This document shows positions 12,508 to 26,673 of a DNA stretch of 64,000 nucleotides, one piece after another; within the stretch, counting starts at the first letter, position 1; each line of letters begins with the position of its first letter. The notes beneath the pieces were generated by a model. The model made no database searches. It had not been told where the DNA came from and saw nothing but the letters and a program-made list of their open reading frames with translations. Source of the stretch: Casuarina equisetifolia (Eukaryota; Streptophyta; Magnoliopsida; Fagales; Casuarinaceae); contig CM052362.1 of the NCBI GenBank assembly GCA_028551475.1, positions 22,426,021-22,490,020 of the forward strand, read 5' to 3'. Position numbers and translations under genes: made by a program.

Positions 12508-14358
12508 CCTTTCCATTTGTATATGGATGCTTCTTGCCATCGGGAGGTAACTTTTTAGCCACCACTTATCATAAGAAGCATGTTGATTATCACCAATTCC
12601 TTTTGCCAGCTATGCAAAAATTAGCAAATGCATGCAGTAGTTCTCACCGATGCCATATTTGCTGCCTTGGATGTAAGTTATGGTGGAGATTGTATTTATA
12701 AGGAAAACATGTATATATGACCAGTTTTTTGTCAAATGGTGCAATAAGATTTTCTTTAACTATCCCATAGCACCAGATGAATTATTTAAAACACCAAGTT
12801 TAGCATAATCCCCAGTCTGTAGAAATCTATTAAAAATGTCTGATGTTGTCTCCTTTTACTCCTTAATTCCTTTTCATCTTGCGCTTATGACCGATTTAAA
12901 AGTTCTCTGATCTGGACTACCTGCAAAAAGTAGTTGTCTATGATTTTGTTAATCAAGCATATTACCCTCAGTTTCCAACTTTTGTATGTTTCTATGACTC
13001 TTAAACAGGTTGATGTTGATCCCCGTTGGGCAGATAAAGCTTTTTGCAAAGACAGATGACCAGTTATGACTAAAATAAACTTTTTCCAGTTGTTATTTTA
13101 AGAAAATATCTTCTCGTACATCAGTGTTTCATACTTCTATGAGCTTGATGTCCTGAAGACGCTTTCTGGACATAATACTGAGAGTTTAGATAAACTATAA
13201 ATTGTGCATAATAACCATCTTCTAGTCAAACTGACAGCACTGTTGTGTTACCTGTAATATCAAGTTAAATCCTAGTTCCTTTTCCTATACATCACTTTAC
13301 CGTTATGCTGAGAGTTTCTGTCCTAGTCTAAAGACATAGCAATTGAGCTGGGATCCTTTTTATAAAATCAATCGAATATCACCTTTTCTTCCATAAAAAT
13401 TCATTACTTTGTAAAATATTGTTACAGTCCCAGAACCTTGCCTTTAGTAGAATGATTTTCGGGCCTTGAAATGGAAACTCGCAATACAGCTGAAAAAGTA
13501 AGATAACGCTGAATTAACAGTTTTACCCGATGCTCGATCCTTTTCCGTTCTGTTCTTCCCACCATTTCGTTTATGGGGAAAGTTTTATGTAATAATAGAG
13601 CATCTGAGAAACGATGGAGAAATTGCTTAAATCATTTGTTAAAGAAAAGTGCACGAATTTTATGGTGGCAGGCTATGCAAAGGTGCATGCGAGTTGGAAT
13701 TCTGTTGCATGCAATCTTTTTAACAGGTACCCATTAAGATTAAAAAGCAAAACCTTGGCAAGCCACAAGATCGTCGTCTTTTCTACTGTTCCTGTTCTTG
13801 TTCCTCTTTAGTATATGGCTAATCTACCTCTGTTTTACTTTTTCCTTTCCGTAAATGAGATAAGAGTTAAGAATAGAACTACAATGGGGGAATAGAGTTA
13901 AGAATACCCACTTTGTCAGATTTAAGTGCACCGAATTGGTGCTTGCATATGCAACATCACTAACGTCAGTCGACATATTCATCAACAGTAGTATTTACAT
14001 ACAAAAGTCTTCAGTAAAAAGTTCGTATACTTGCAGATCTTGAACTTCACATTCGCATTTCTCCCAATATCAAGGTTCAGACAAAAGAACATATAATAAG
14101 CCTTTGGGTACAAAAAAGAACATGTAAAAGCAATCATTTATTGGACAAATGAGAAGGAGATGGAAGAATTCCAACTCTCAGTAGCAGTATCTCTCAGAAG
14201 ATATCAGCTCCAAATAAATTGCCTGTACATTATTGGTTTTCTTCATAATTTTGACAGGGTATCAACTACATTATATGTCGTCTAATTAGAACATCACTGG
14301 GGAACCAGTAGGAAGCCATGCTTCAGTCGAGCTTGAATTGAGACACCTGATATGTTTC
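12508..14358. other. HSFA1 3' UTR and convergent intergenic region
   Basis: Directly after the HSFA1 stop there is a possible 3'-UTR intron: donor ggag|gtaac at 12547 and acceptor ttaaacag at 13008. This is a weak inference. The rest is AT-rich DNA with no supported gene. The right end holds the 3' UTR of the minus-strand syntaxin gene. Confidence 0.45.
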
Positions 14359-17300
14359 TCAAGCTACAACAACTATGATGATGATGATCAGCACGATTCC
14401 AAAGATCAACAAGAGCAAACAGACCTGCAAATAGTTTGTTTAAACAGTTTGATGGAACTTATGAACTAGTAATGTTACAATTACTAGAAATATTAAAAGT
14501 AGGTATCTAATAGAACGATAATTAGCATAAATTATTACTTTACTTCCAGATCTGTTAAACAGTAGGTGGTCAGTTTCAAACCCTTTAATCAAGTACGAAA
14601 ATAAAGCATTTATATGGGTTGCTTCCAACAGAGATTCAAGTGACACGTAATTAACTAGAACCTAACATATATTTATTATTAGTCAACATACCCTAGGGCA
14701 GATCTCAAAGCCATCATTTTGGCCCAAAGACTACAAGAATGGTAAAAGGTATACCGATAGACAGTCTAGTAAGACAATGACCAAAGAAATTAAAAAGAGC
14801 AAAAAAAAAAAAAAACAAAACAAAAATAAGAAGAAAAGGTCATAAGCAACAGAACCGCAAATAAGAGTATTTCTGTGACCGCCGTCAAATTGCGACAGTC
14901 ACTACAACAGGGAAGCAAGCATATACCCCGCTTTTACAAAAGATAGGGATTATCCACCAAAAGTAGTATTTACAAGTTTGATGTCAACCCAGTATTGAAA
15001 AACTTTAGTTTTGCCACTTGAGCTTGAGCTAACATGCGGTTAAAGATTGATCTCGAACAATGACCAATATCACAGTCCCAAGAAGGCAAAAAACTATTTG
15101 TCAATGATCCAGGCTTCCATATATCTTCTCTAGACAAGAATGAAAGAACACAAAAAAAAAAATTGCTCTAATCGAAGTTTACCAGAGATGAGCCAGATTT
15201 TTGGCTCTTGGATGCTTTCTGAAGTTGTGTATTAGCTTCCCTAGTTGAAGTATGGGCTCTGTCAATATTAGAACTAATGTCATCTGAGAGGATAAAAGAA
15301 AACATGTTAGCGTTCTCATTATAGATAACTTTCAAGAAACGACGAGCAAAAACTTGGAAAAATTGGAGGTATGTGACTATTAAGAACACAAGGCTTACCA
15401 ATCATTGCACCTTGATCATGAACCAGCACGGCAAGATCCTTAAAAATCTCATTTACCTCAACTATTTGTTGCTGAATTTCTTGGATTCCCTGCTCTCTTT
15501 CTTCGATAATGGCTTCATTAAAGACAATCTCATCAAACAGCGTGATCTCTTGTCTGCACACAGCGTAAGATAAATTAAGGTTGCACTATTTGCATCACTT
15601 GTATGGAAGCCAATTTTCATCCAAATGATGAGAAACATTGTTATTCATTTTTTATTTTTTGGCTTTTGTGGTAAGAGGGGCCCAGGGGATTTGGAAAAGA
15701 AGATTCAAAAGCTCCCCCTTATTGCAAATATTACATGTTTTCACAAGAGACTGGGACTAGAAAAAACAGAAGTTATTATAATAGAAGTGTGATACTCAGT
15801 CACAAGCCAATATTTAAGAATACTCTTCTTTTAGAAGGGCCGGCCATTTGCACAAACAAGGTAATGGGGTTTCCTCCTTTACAATCAAGACTGTATATTC
15901 TCAAAATGAATGTTATCCAGTCACTAAATAGCACCTAGGTGAAGAAAGAATAAACATCACATCCAAGCAAAACTTCCACCATAAGTTTAGCACAACATCC
16001 AAAAGAACGTTTCCTTAGTTATTAAAACAATCACAGACACTACTTAGACGTTAGCTACAGACTGCAAGTTGGTTGAACCTAAACCATTTAGTTTAAAGGT
16101 CACCGCCAGAAAGTCCCAGAACCTGATTTTATTCAATATCAGCCCAGTATCAGCAAGCCAAGCGTTGTACAAGTTCTTTGACCAATACAAAGCCCTTTCA
16201 AAAAGCTCTCCTCTTCTTCTTAGAGACATCTGAGGCCGTGGCCCTGCACTTGCTTTAAATCTTAATCCATTTCAATCTCTTATCATCGTGATAGCCCATA
16301 TCTTTTCCTGCACCATTCCAGATCCAGATATTGTTGCTTGTGCCCACACTAGGCCACCAACGAAGCTATCCTTGACAAGCCTATATGTCTGTCCCACAGT
16401 AGCGTGTTCTATAGAGAAATCACAAAATTTAGCACGAGTTTTTTCATCATTACAGGTTGCGAAGCATCTCAGGTTTCCAGCACGTTATCCAGGCCTTGAC
16501 TCAAAATGCCTTTTGGGCCTCGGCCAGCAGAGTTCAGGCAGTATGTACGGCAGAGCTCAGGCAGATACGTATCAATAAGCTGGAAGCCCCAGGCCTCCTT
16601 CACTCGGAGACACACATTTAGAAACTGATGCAGGGAGGATTGAAAACCTACCTTACTTTTTTCATTGTGTTTCAGCCAAGCCCTAGGGTTATTTTGTTTG
16701 TCGCCTGGAATATTCTAATCAGCAGCCATAATGCCAGAGGCTTACATGGTGGTTTAACAGAAAGAAGATTAACAAACCAAAATGAATAATAAAATCTTAG
16801 AAGTGGAATGTTAGTCTGGGAGTGTTAACAAGAAAATAAATATTCTTAAGGATCTCCTAGCTACAGAACACCATTGGCACTCCTTCGTCAATAATCCTCT
16901 AGAAAATGTCAACAATTAATAGAAAGAAACCATCTTATATGTCTTCATTTTCTTTATGTAAGTTGGAGTTTTGAGTTTTAAGGATTGACTGCTTGCTCGT
17001 CCCCCAAAAGGAGGAGAAGATGATATGCAAGGCACTCACTTTCCTTGTTTGATATTCAATAAACCAAATGGTGAAAAATGACAAAAGGAAAAGCTAAAAG
17101 CTGGAAACCTTATGTTTGCCTCACATAATTCCATAACAATAATTTTAATTATTATTTATCAAAGAGAAAAGGTTTATCAATTTAGGAATGTAAAATAAAA
17201 TCTGTTACTTAAGATGTGGAAGTGATGCAGACCTTTTGGATTCCAGAAGAAGAGATTGCTGCTCAGGAGTCGTTGATGAACTTGTCTCCAACTCGTGGGC

Positions 17301-19743
17301 ATCATAACTGCATAATGATTTGTCAAAGTTACGAATAGAAGTTAGATATCTTTTCTCCAAGATAACTGCTAAAATTAAGTATAGTCTTTATGCCAGTGCG
17401 GGAATGTGAGCAACCAAGTAATTGGTCGAGCTTCACTGATACTGGTAGATATTTCCCAACTGAATTCTCTGTGGCATGGGAATAAATAGATATTCTCGAG
17501 GAACTTGGCATTGTGTAACCCAAATGTATTATATATTAGGTGAGATAGTGACATAATTGACGATATCTACAATCAGGCTGGCAATGTGGAACATCATGAA
17601 TACTAACTTTATCCTATGATATTTGAAATTTTAAAAGCAACCTAAATATCAAGAAACATCTGTACAAATTCAAAAAGGGCAACATTAACAATTTTGGATT
17701 TGCCATCCATTCCCTCCAATAGCTTTTGCAACTTCATGCATCCAAAAATCTTATATATATCATTTTTTTCATATATCCAAAATTCAGTAGGTTTACATCT
17801 TACCGGAAAATTAAGTGCCTTCAACGTGCCTTTATTTAGCGTCTTGGAACTTTAAACCACATAGGCCAAGACCGCTTACAAAATAGTAAAAATGCAGAAC
17901 TGATCAAGTTATCAAAAAAAAATATACCTGGATGGAAGAACTTCTTTGGGAATAAAAGGAGCATATGTTGTTTCTCTCTCAGCTGCAAGCCTCTGAGCTT
18001 TCTGAAATTCCCTAAGAACTGACTGGAAATCTCTCGCAAGCTTAGCATCAGCAATCTTCTTCGCAGCCTGCAGTTTATGAACACATTTCCAAGGCATAAA
18101 AGTATTAAACCCAACTTGGTCCATCCCACCCCAAAAGATAGGAAATGAGTCCTATTTATCAGAAATGCATAACAGAGGAAACATACAAAAATTTAAGAAA
18201 CACTAAATGATCCATTTTTTTAAGTACAGTACAAAGAGAGGGAAGAAGGAGCGTCTGTTAGTGAACAAACAGAAAAACAGATAGAGGGAGATGGTTTCCC
18301 AATGATCGAGTGTTAATTTGGAAAATTATAGGATACACACTTACACTAACTTCAAAATGCTGATCAGTTTCGCTCGCCTGCTTAAGCTGAGCTGCAGTAT
18401 CTTTCACTAGCTGCCCGATATGTAACCTTGCCTTGTGCCTGTCAGTGAGTCAACAACATAACACCATCAGTTAGTCAACGGAAATAGAGTATCTTGCCTC
18501 AACCAAATCAAGTGAGAAGCTACAACTACATTCTATTTTCTAGCAAAGTATGTGACCAGTTGGAGATGTCAATTCGTTTACTTTAGCTAGAATCATTCCT
18601 CCCAGCAACAAATGCGGGAAAACCAAAAAAAAACTAGCCAACCACTTAAGCTAACGGGGGCAATTTGTGGAGTAAGAGGATAAAACAGGACCAAAACGGA
18701 AAACTAGTTTATTCTTGAAAGCTACAAGACAACCCTACAAAGGTTTTTACATAATTTCTCACTGAATTTAACATCTGCAGATCTAAAATATGGGTCAACT
18801 TTTCAGTTCCATTTTCTAAGACTAACAAGAAATCACAGCTAGAGTTGATGAAGACTTCACTTATACCAGCAGGCATAGCTCTGAAGTGTGTCGTTATTAT
18901 TACTTTCCAAGTGTCAGAGATGAACTGGTGAGATGTTATCCATAGTCTCTCTCTCGCGCTTTTCATTTCTTTAGGCACAAGAAAAAAAAAAAATCTTAAA
19001 GCAAAAGGCCTATGTGAAAAGGTAAAAACTCCATGGCTTATCATGTACTTCTAGGAGTGTCATTCACAGTTCCCAGGGAATTATAATGTCTATGTTAAGA
19101 TGCGGGGAAATTAACAGAATTTAGCAAGTATTTCTTACAGACTAGATTTAAGATATCCAACACATGTTTCAGTGAACATAATTTAACCTTATTCAACAAT
19201 AGACCATAGAATAATACACAAGCAAAGCAAAAAAGGAAGAGGAAAAAAAGCTGAAGATAAACGTTCCAAAAGAATCACACCGAACGACGAAATGGCTTAT
19301 GCGTTTTCCACGGGAGATCCATAGGATTAGAAACAGGTAACAATACGTACAACCAGTAATAGCACAATGTACAAACGCACTTCAATGGAACCTCAAGAGC
19401 AATTAAACAAAAATAAAACTAGCAATTGAATCATCGTCCCAATAACACAACCATGAAACCAACCAATTCGAGAAAAAGAACCATTAGAATTTTGAAATGG
19501 TAAAAACTAGAAAAGGAGACCAAACGCGGGAAAAAAAAAAAAAACTGACAGCTTTTCCCGGAGCTCTAGCGTGTCCTTGGGTGTGCCGAGGGAATTAACG
19601 AGGCGAGAGAAGGAATTCACGGCCGTTGTGATCCGGAAAATCCCAGAAGCCACGGCCTGAGAAGGGTCTTGCTGCTGTTGTTGTAGCAGCCGCCGCTCTA
19701 GCGGTTGTCGGAGCCTGCCAGCCTCAAGATCTTGGAAGCTCAT
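14359..19743 (-). CDS. SYP22: Vacuolar/prevacuolar Qa-SNARE syntaxin (SYP22/VAM3-like)
   Basis: Seven exons, 19743-19550, 18438-18345, 18067-17928, 17307-17233, 15553-15399, 15283-15183 and 14424-14359, join in phase to give 274 residues. The N-terminus [12 protein letters not shown] and the block [20 protein letters not shown] are SYP2 signatures. Residues 30-145 form the Habc bundle ([20 protein letters not shown]). The Qa-SNARE motif spans about 180-245 ([20 protein letters not shown]), with the zero-layer glutamine at Gln215 in [10 protein letters not shown]. The C-terminal anchor, residues 254-274, is [20 protein letters not shown] plus Ala. SYP2 proteins sit on prevacuolar and vacuolar membranes and pair with VTI11, SYP5 and VAMP727 in vacuolar fusion. 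The start at 19743 gives the family N-terminus; an in-frame ATG five codons upstream is less likely. Assignment within SYP21/22/23 is not certain. Confidence 0.94.
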
Positions 19744-21300
19744 CGTGAACCACAAAAATCAAGGCGTTGGTTATCCAAAAAAATTCAGAACTTCGAGGGT
19801 AAACGAAGAAGTTCCGGCGTGTGGGTTTGGTAGAGAAGGCGCAAATATTTTATGTGGAAGGAGTTGTGTTGAGGAAGAAAAGTATAACACCGTCCAAGTC
19901 GATCTCTTTCAAGTGTTTCCCTCGACAGTCTTTGGCTCTTGCGCTCTTCGTCCTTTCAAAGTCAAACAACGAAGAAGCTTCCGTGGGTCCGAACCACGGT
20001 GCCGATCACCATCTTCTCGCGTCGTCGTCTTTATAAAGTAATTATAAGTAACTATTCTAACATAAAATTTATAAATTGTATAATAAGATTTTCATAATTT
20101 TATTTAAAAATTATAGCATAAGTTATGAATAAATTTTACATTTAAATATTATTTAATGGTCATTCTTTTCGCATGAAACTTTTATTCTCAATAATATTTG
20201 TATACTAAATATACTTTGGACTCGAAGATGAATTAAAAAGACATAACAATTTTACAGTATTTTTTTATTTTTTTAATGACTAAAAATTTCTATCAAACTT
20301 TTTTTGATGCCTTAAATTAAGAAGCATCATTTATCCCAAAGCATACTTAAATTTGGTTAGAAATATGGTTAAAGGAACTTGAACTTTTGATGTTTGTTTT
20401 ATAAGATTGCCAAACTAAACCCTCTTGCAACATATTTGATCATCTAAAAGTCGAATGAAAACTAAAAAAAAAAAATTATTTTGGACTTTGATACTATATT
20501 AAATAAGTCCGTAATTCAATTCAAAAATTATTATTTAAACTTTGATGTGGTAATAATTTATTTCTCACATGCAACCTTAGTTCTTAACACTTTTTCATGC
20601 ACTACGCATATATTTCAAACTTAAAATTGAACAATATTAAAAGGGATCAATAGAAACTTTGATATCATATTCAATAAATTTATAATTCAACTTTTCAGTA
20701 CATAGGACAATTTTTACATTTAAATAGTATTTAATAATTATTTTTTTTATGCAACTTTGGTACTCAACAATAATTATAGATTTCCTGAACAAATTATACA
20801 GTGATTATAATTATAACGATCTTATCTACTTATAGTAGAAAATAGTAGTTTATAAATAAGGCGTGACTTGTTACTATTTTCTCTTGACGCAATATCCGCC
20901 CCTGCACACAAATATCTAATGCAGGAAACAAGAGCAAATGATAGCGTGTCGCGCATTCACGCAATTAAATTATCATCAAGATCGAGTAGACTCGTTTATA
21001 ATAATAAACTTCTTTGGATGCTTTGTGAGATTGTACTTTGTGGCCTATTCGGGTCAAAATGCTGCAACCCATTCAAGGTACAACTATAGCTCGGCATGGG
21101 TTTCAGAGATCGCAAAGAAACCGTCCGCACAGGAATATAATTCCTCAACCGCCTTCATGTTCGCCACCAATCCTACATAACCGTCCATGACGGGCTTCTC
21201 CCTCGCTTCTCTCGATCTCTGTGTCTCACAAAGGCTGTGTCCAAAAGTTTGTTTGTCTTCAAGGATTTTGATCTCTATTGCTATTCTCCTGCAATTCGTC
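19744..21300. other. Divergent intergenic region SYP22/BPA1
   Basis: The two genes start head to head about 1.56 kb apart. Both ends should carry 5' UTRs (pyrimidine-rich near 21185-21300). The middle is extremely AT-rich and contains the imperfect repeat listed separately. ORFs on the plus strand at 19745-20041 look like chance ORFs in the syntaxin promoter and leader. Confidence 0.6.
20127..20770. repeat. AT-rich imperfect direct repeats
   Basis: A phrase of about 45-110 bp recurs three times, near 20127-20200, 20480-20590 and 20655-20770. Each runs from a 'ttgatatca/tataattcaa' part through 'atttaa..aatta' to a conserved 'catgcaac/tttggttctcaac' end. The copies are diverged. This could be a decayed MITE or simple AT-rich duplication; I see no terminal inverted repeats. 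Confidence 0.45.
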
Positions 21301-24300
21301 ATGACGGTGAGTTGTGAGGAGCTTATATATTTCATCGATTAATCTGTTTGCTTGCTAAGAAAATCTTGGAAATAGTCGAAATCAAAGCTTTCGAAATGAT
21401 GCTTGATTCTTAATCTTTTGAGGTAATAGGATATTATGTGGTTGCGTTATGTTATGTTCAGCTTCTTTTTTTCATTCTCTGGATGAGCTTTCTATGGATG
21501 GAATACCGTTAGAAATTATTCTTTTCGCCGCTGTTCTCTTTTCCCCTGTTTTTCCTAAAACGCCGAAGGATTGTTCATCGTGAACTTTCCTTTTTTGATC
21601 TTTGGGTCAGTTCCATTTGTGATCTCTTGTTTTTGGTAATAATAGTATTGTTACCTTCTAATGCAGACTGCGAAGTCGTTCAACCTACCAAAGGCTCTGT
21701 AGAAATATATATTTCTTCACACTGATATCGATTTATCCGACACAATTTCTTCTGTTTGTTTGTAATTTGTTGTTATATTAGGCGACGAGAGCATCTAGAT
21801 CTGGCCGATAGAGACGTCTGTGGCCCACAGAAACTTGTTTGATTTCACTGTATGCTTCATTTTATTTTTCAACGGTGGTCGTACGAACCCCAACATTTGC
21901 TTACATTAAGTGCTTGTATCGTTGTTATCCACGCACAAAAATACAGAGACACGTTGTCGAGACTTCATCGCATAGATTTTTGCAGGTGTCCAGGTTACTG
22001 CTGTAGCTCGTATTCTCCTTTCTTTATCCTCTTTTTTGCCTCTTTTATAGTTGCATTGTAAAGCTGGTTATTGTGATTTAGGCTTTATAGATGTTGCTTG
22101 ACTTTACCTTATTACGTTTCATTTATCACTAGACTTGGCTTATATCATCTTGAAGAGGACGTCACTGTGAAAAAATTATGTGGCAGCAGATCATTATATT
22201 TTGGTTATTTCTAGGAATTTTTTTGATGGCCATAACTTTGAAATACGACAGAATTTCCCTAGCACCTTTCTTTCTTTCTTTCTCTTCCCAATTTTGAATA
22301 TGCATCGTCATTTGCCACCTCAGCCTTATAGGTTGATGAAGGAATAATCTTGGTGCTATTAAAATACTTTTGGTAAGGGCTGTTGGTTAATAACATGCTA
22401 TATTGGAAGAGAGTAACATCCCTAATAAGATACCGTCTTAGCTTAGTTCTTGAATGACATGATCATCTAAGTAAACTTGACCTAGTGCATAAAGTTCAAA
22501 GCTGACCTCCTTAATTTATCGGAAGGAGGATGGGTTTAAACCTAGAGTGCAGTAATCGAAGTCTGACTCTTAATAGGTTTCCTGTATTGAGTTCTGGCTT
22601 ACCCTTCTTTCGATAGAAAAGATGCTGCCTTTTATGAAACATGGGGAAAATGGTTTACCCCTTTCAAGATTATTTACAGAAGAAAACAATGTATAGATGT
22701 CACGATTTTAGGCAGTTCTTGCTAGAGTTTATCTTACTTGTCCTAGTGCATATTTAGAACCAAATGATTACAAATGTATCCTGAAGTTTTGTTGCCCAAA
22801 ACACACTTTCAAATAGGGTGGAGGAAAGCTAATGCATATTAAGTTTCTGGATCTTTCCTGATATTGATTTAAAGGGACTGCAGAAAGTAAGCATTTTTTC
22901 ATTCTGGCTTATGGCATTAATTTTCCCCTGATGCTCCTCGGTACTTCCTAGCAAAGAAAATTTTGCTGTTTGAGTTTCTGCTTGTACCGCTGAATTAACA
23001 TGGTGATATGCATTCTCCAAGACGAAGATTTGTTCTAATAGGTATCTAATAAGGTAGCTCTATTCCTTGCTTTTCTGATTCTTGTGATTTCAGGTAAGAA
23101 CAGTGAAAGTCAGCAATGTCTCTTTAGGTGCTTCTGAGCGAGATATAAAGGAGTTCTTTTCATTTTCAGGAACAATTGATTATGTTGAAATGCACAGGTT
23201 AGTTTGTACGAATGGCTTAGTTTCATATCTTCATTTCTCCTGTGTATTTTATGAATGGCAGCCTGAAGAAATAAGTCAACTAATGAGCTTTCATATCAAA
23301 TAACTTACATTTACATCTGCTTTTTTCATGTGTGTGTTATGCGTGGCTTCCTAAAAAATATGAAGATATAGAAATGAATTACAAGTTTCTAGATTGCAAA
23401 TCATGGTATGAACACGGATTTGTTATCTTTTAATTTCATTTTTCTTTCCTTCCCGGTGAGAAAGATTTTATGATGCATATGGAAACCAAGCTTCTGATGT
23501 AGCATAATTTTTACTTTTTCCTCTTTTTGTGTTCCAGCGAGGATGAGAGGTCTCAAGCTGCATATGTCACCTTTAAGGAACCCAAAGTGGCAGAAACTGC
23601 TGTTCTTCTTTCGGTATTCTTTCAGTTCTTATATACCTTTTGAATTCTTCTTTCTAATTACTCTTTTCTTTTTTTCTTTTGCTGATTCTCATCTGTTCAT
23701 TAGTGTGTGGCAATATGAATTTTGCTGTGACTGAACTTTTTACATCTAATTTCTTGGACTGTCATGTCTCTTATGCTTTTGATGAACCTTCATCTTTTAG
23801 GCACAGTAAAGCGTTATAAGTTTTGGTTACCTTGTGGTTCATTTTTTGAACTATTATGCTTTGATGTTGCTCAAAAATGATTACTAGCTACCGGATAAGA
23901 GTTTCTGCTTTGAAGTACTCCGTGTTTTTGAAGAACAACTCCAAAGCCTCTTTTGTGAATCTTATGCAGTTGTTATTTTTTCCTAAAAGAGGTGGTAGAT
24001 CCAGTTGTTGTCACTTAGGGTACTACTCCCCCTTCTGGATTGATGTGGCTTACTACTTTTTCAAGTGTCCTTCAAATCTATTTGTCTAGATCCAGCTAAT
24101 CTAGATCGTTTGGTGCAGTATCATGGCTCCTTGGTTCTTGGAATCTCAAGTGGCAGTAGTTTTCTCCTATGTATATCTATATGTTTATAATAGCGGAATG
24201 AATATACGTTCTTGATATCTTAATTAAGCTGAGTTGTTAATAAGCCTGATTATTCGTATTTGAAACTTTTTCACTACTGAATCCATATTGGCATTTTCAG

Positions 24301-24947
24301 GGTTCAACAATTGTTGATCAGCCTGTAACCGTGGCGCTGGCTCCAGAGTATGAGCTACCACCAGATGCTGATTCTGCACTTAATGTAATATTGAAATCTG
24401 GTGTCTATAAAAAATTATTGTCGATGATCTTTCTTAACATTCCAAACTGTTACAATTGCATCAGGAAACACAGGACAAAAGTGCAGGCGGCTCTGAGTCA
24501 GCTGTTCAGAAGGCAGAGGATGTTGTCAGCAGCATGTTAGCCAAGGGATTTAATTTGGGCAAAGATGCACTCAACAAAGCAAAGACCTTTGATGAGAAGC
24601 ATCAGTTCACTTCGACAGCCACTGCTAGAGTTGCTTCTCTGGACCAGAAGATGGGACTTAGTGAGAAAGTTAGTGCTGGCACGACTTTGGTGTCAGACAA
24701 AGTGAGGGAAATGGATGAGAAGTTCCAGGTTTCTGAGAAGACCAAGACTGCATTATCAGCTGCTGAGCAGTCAGTCAGCAATGCTGGATCTGCCATCATG
24801 AAGAATCGCTATGTTCTAACTGGGGCTACCTGGGTTACTGGTGCATTCAATAGGGTTACCAAGGTAGCCGAGGAAGTGGGACAGAAGGCGAAGGAAAAGG
24901 TTTCAGCTGAGGAAAATCAAGGGAAAAGTGGGGGAGGCTCTGCATAG
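21301..24947 (+). CDS. BPA1: RRM protein of the BPA1 (binding partner of ACD11) family
   Basis: Five coding exons, 21301-21306, 23094-23197, 23538-23613, 24301-24384 and 24465-24947, give 250 residues. The first coding exon is only ATG ACG, so the protein starts MT|VRTVKVSNVSLGASERD, typical for this family. One RRM covers residues about 3-75 (RNP2-like VKVSNV; RNP1-like AAYVTF, without the usual Arg/Lys-Gly-Phe). VALAPEYELPPDA follows. The C-terminal half is amphipathic and helical, with VVSSMLAKGFNLGKDALNKA, ATARVASLDQKMGLSEKVSA, and YVLTGATWVTGAFNRVTKVA near the end. BPA1 relatives bind the lipid-transfer protein ACD11 and affect cell death and ROS control; that role is inferred from the family. 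Intron 1 is 1.8 kb. The gene is divergent from SYP22. Confidence 0.92.
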
Positions 24948-25599
24948 ACCTCGTTTGGATCACCAAAAGGTCCTGCGATTGAGCAACCCTCCAAGCCTGC
25001 TCCAGCTTGATCCTCTAAATTCTCCAACTAGCGTAAATATCTGCATAGAAACTGTAGTCCATGTCATGTGAAAGAATATTAATGCTTCTAGTTTGGAAGC
25101 GGTGAAATGTAGAATGTTATGTCAGATGCTTTGATATGTTATGTGTGTTTCAATTTTATTTCAGGGAAGTAACGAAGTCTCCTAGCAGTCTTCGTCCCCC
25201 TGAGCGAATGTAATTCTTTATTGTCTCTTTTCTAGTAGTGTCGAGCTGAAATTGATTAGCAGGCTTAGACCAGGCCATTGATTTTACTGAAAAACGACGA
25301 ATGTTGCGGCAGAATGGCACTTGAAATCCTGGATGGAATTTAAACTTGCATAGAAATTTCTACTGGAGATGAGTACAATATACATGTGACTCTAGAAAAA
25401 ATCTGTAAGAGACATTTAGATATATTTGGAGGCGTTCTAGATATGGGTTTAAAATATTCTAAATATGTGTGATATGTATTAGAATAAACTAGAAATAGAA
25501 AAATTAGCTATAAATAAGGTTAAGTGCTCCCAAATAAAAGGCGAAGAAGCTAGCAAGCCGAAAATGCCATCATGCCCCTTTGCATTATCCTTATAAGGC
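24948..25599 (+). other. BPA1 3' UTR and spacer before the repeat array
   Basis: The first about 250 bp should be the BPA1 3' UTR. The rest is unremarkable AT-rich spacer. Similarity to the R repeat begins near 25600. Confidence 0.5.
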
Positions 25600-26673
25600 T
25601 GGTTGGCATGATGTCTTTTACGTTTCTGAAAATTCAAAAATAATTTTAATTTTCAACGTTGAAATTTTTTCTGTCAAGTTATGAATCAAGTAGTGTATTT
25701 GGTGTAAAGATTGGGCACAAGGGGTAGACGAAGCTGGGGACAAGTTTTTGTTGGCTTCCCTTTCTATATCTTTTAGCCAATGCTAATATTCATTCATCCA
25801 AGAAGGAAAAAAGAACCTTGACGAACATGTTTTCAACTTCACTTGCTATACAAACTCATAGCAGCATGGTACTTGTTGGAGTCAATGTCCCACACTAATA
25901 GAAAAGAAACCTATAGTTTGGTTTAGATCAAAGAAATTTCTGACTCGTTCATTCATTGTGAAACAATATTCACTTTTAACATTTTGTCTCACGTGCAATT
26001 ATAAGCTTAAGGATTTATCATTTTGTCTCCAATATGGAAAAACACCCACTTTTATCATTGTAATTCAAAATCTGTCAACATTAGTTTCTATTTTCTATTT
26101 CACCCATTAAAAAATATATAGAGATTGCAGTAACAACATGCTAAGTATAATTTGATCGTACGGGCATAAACGGAGACCGGAGATTAGTAGTTAAATAAGG
26201 GGAACCATATGTTTTCAACCACTCTACAGATCAATTGTTATCACAACAGCTATAGAATGTCCCATATACCAGCCCCCAAGTATAAGGGACGAAAAATATC
26301 AAAACCACAACCCTTCCCTTTTTCTTCAAAAGGACATGATCTATTTATTCATTAAAAAAAAAAAAGAGTTGTCAATAAGAACAATATTCACGATTACATA
26401 TCGCAAGTTCCACAAGTACAAAGGAAAAGATTACATCCGGGTTCCTATGAGCTAAAAGTGCTGGGAGAAATACCCTATGGACTAGAGAGCCAACTAATTA
26501 CCAGAGAATGAAGATCTCCACGCAGAGAATGGAGATGTTCCTTGTGCATCCCACAAGAAGCCGCTGCGAGCATAAGTTAAGCGGCACCTGAGGAACCGAC
26601 TTCTCTCTGGACATTTCAGACATCCTGGTGGGTGTCCTCCTATTCAGGGGGGACAAGACCAGGATGCCTAGGC

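Noticed and set aside
13614-13811. 65-residue ORF between HSFA1 and SYP22
   Set aside because: Short, no motif, no promoter or splice support; likely chance.
19745-20041. Two overlapping plus-strand ORFs upstream of SYP22
   Set aside because: They lie in the syntaxin leader and promoter, have no known motif, and their composition fits a GC-richer promoter region.
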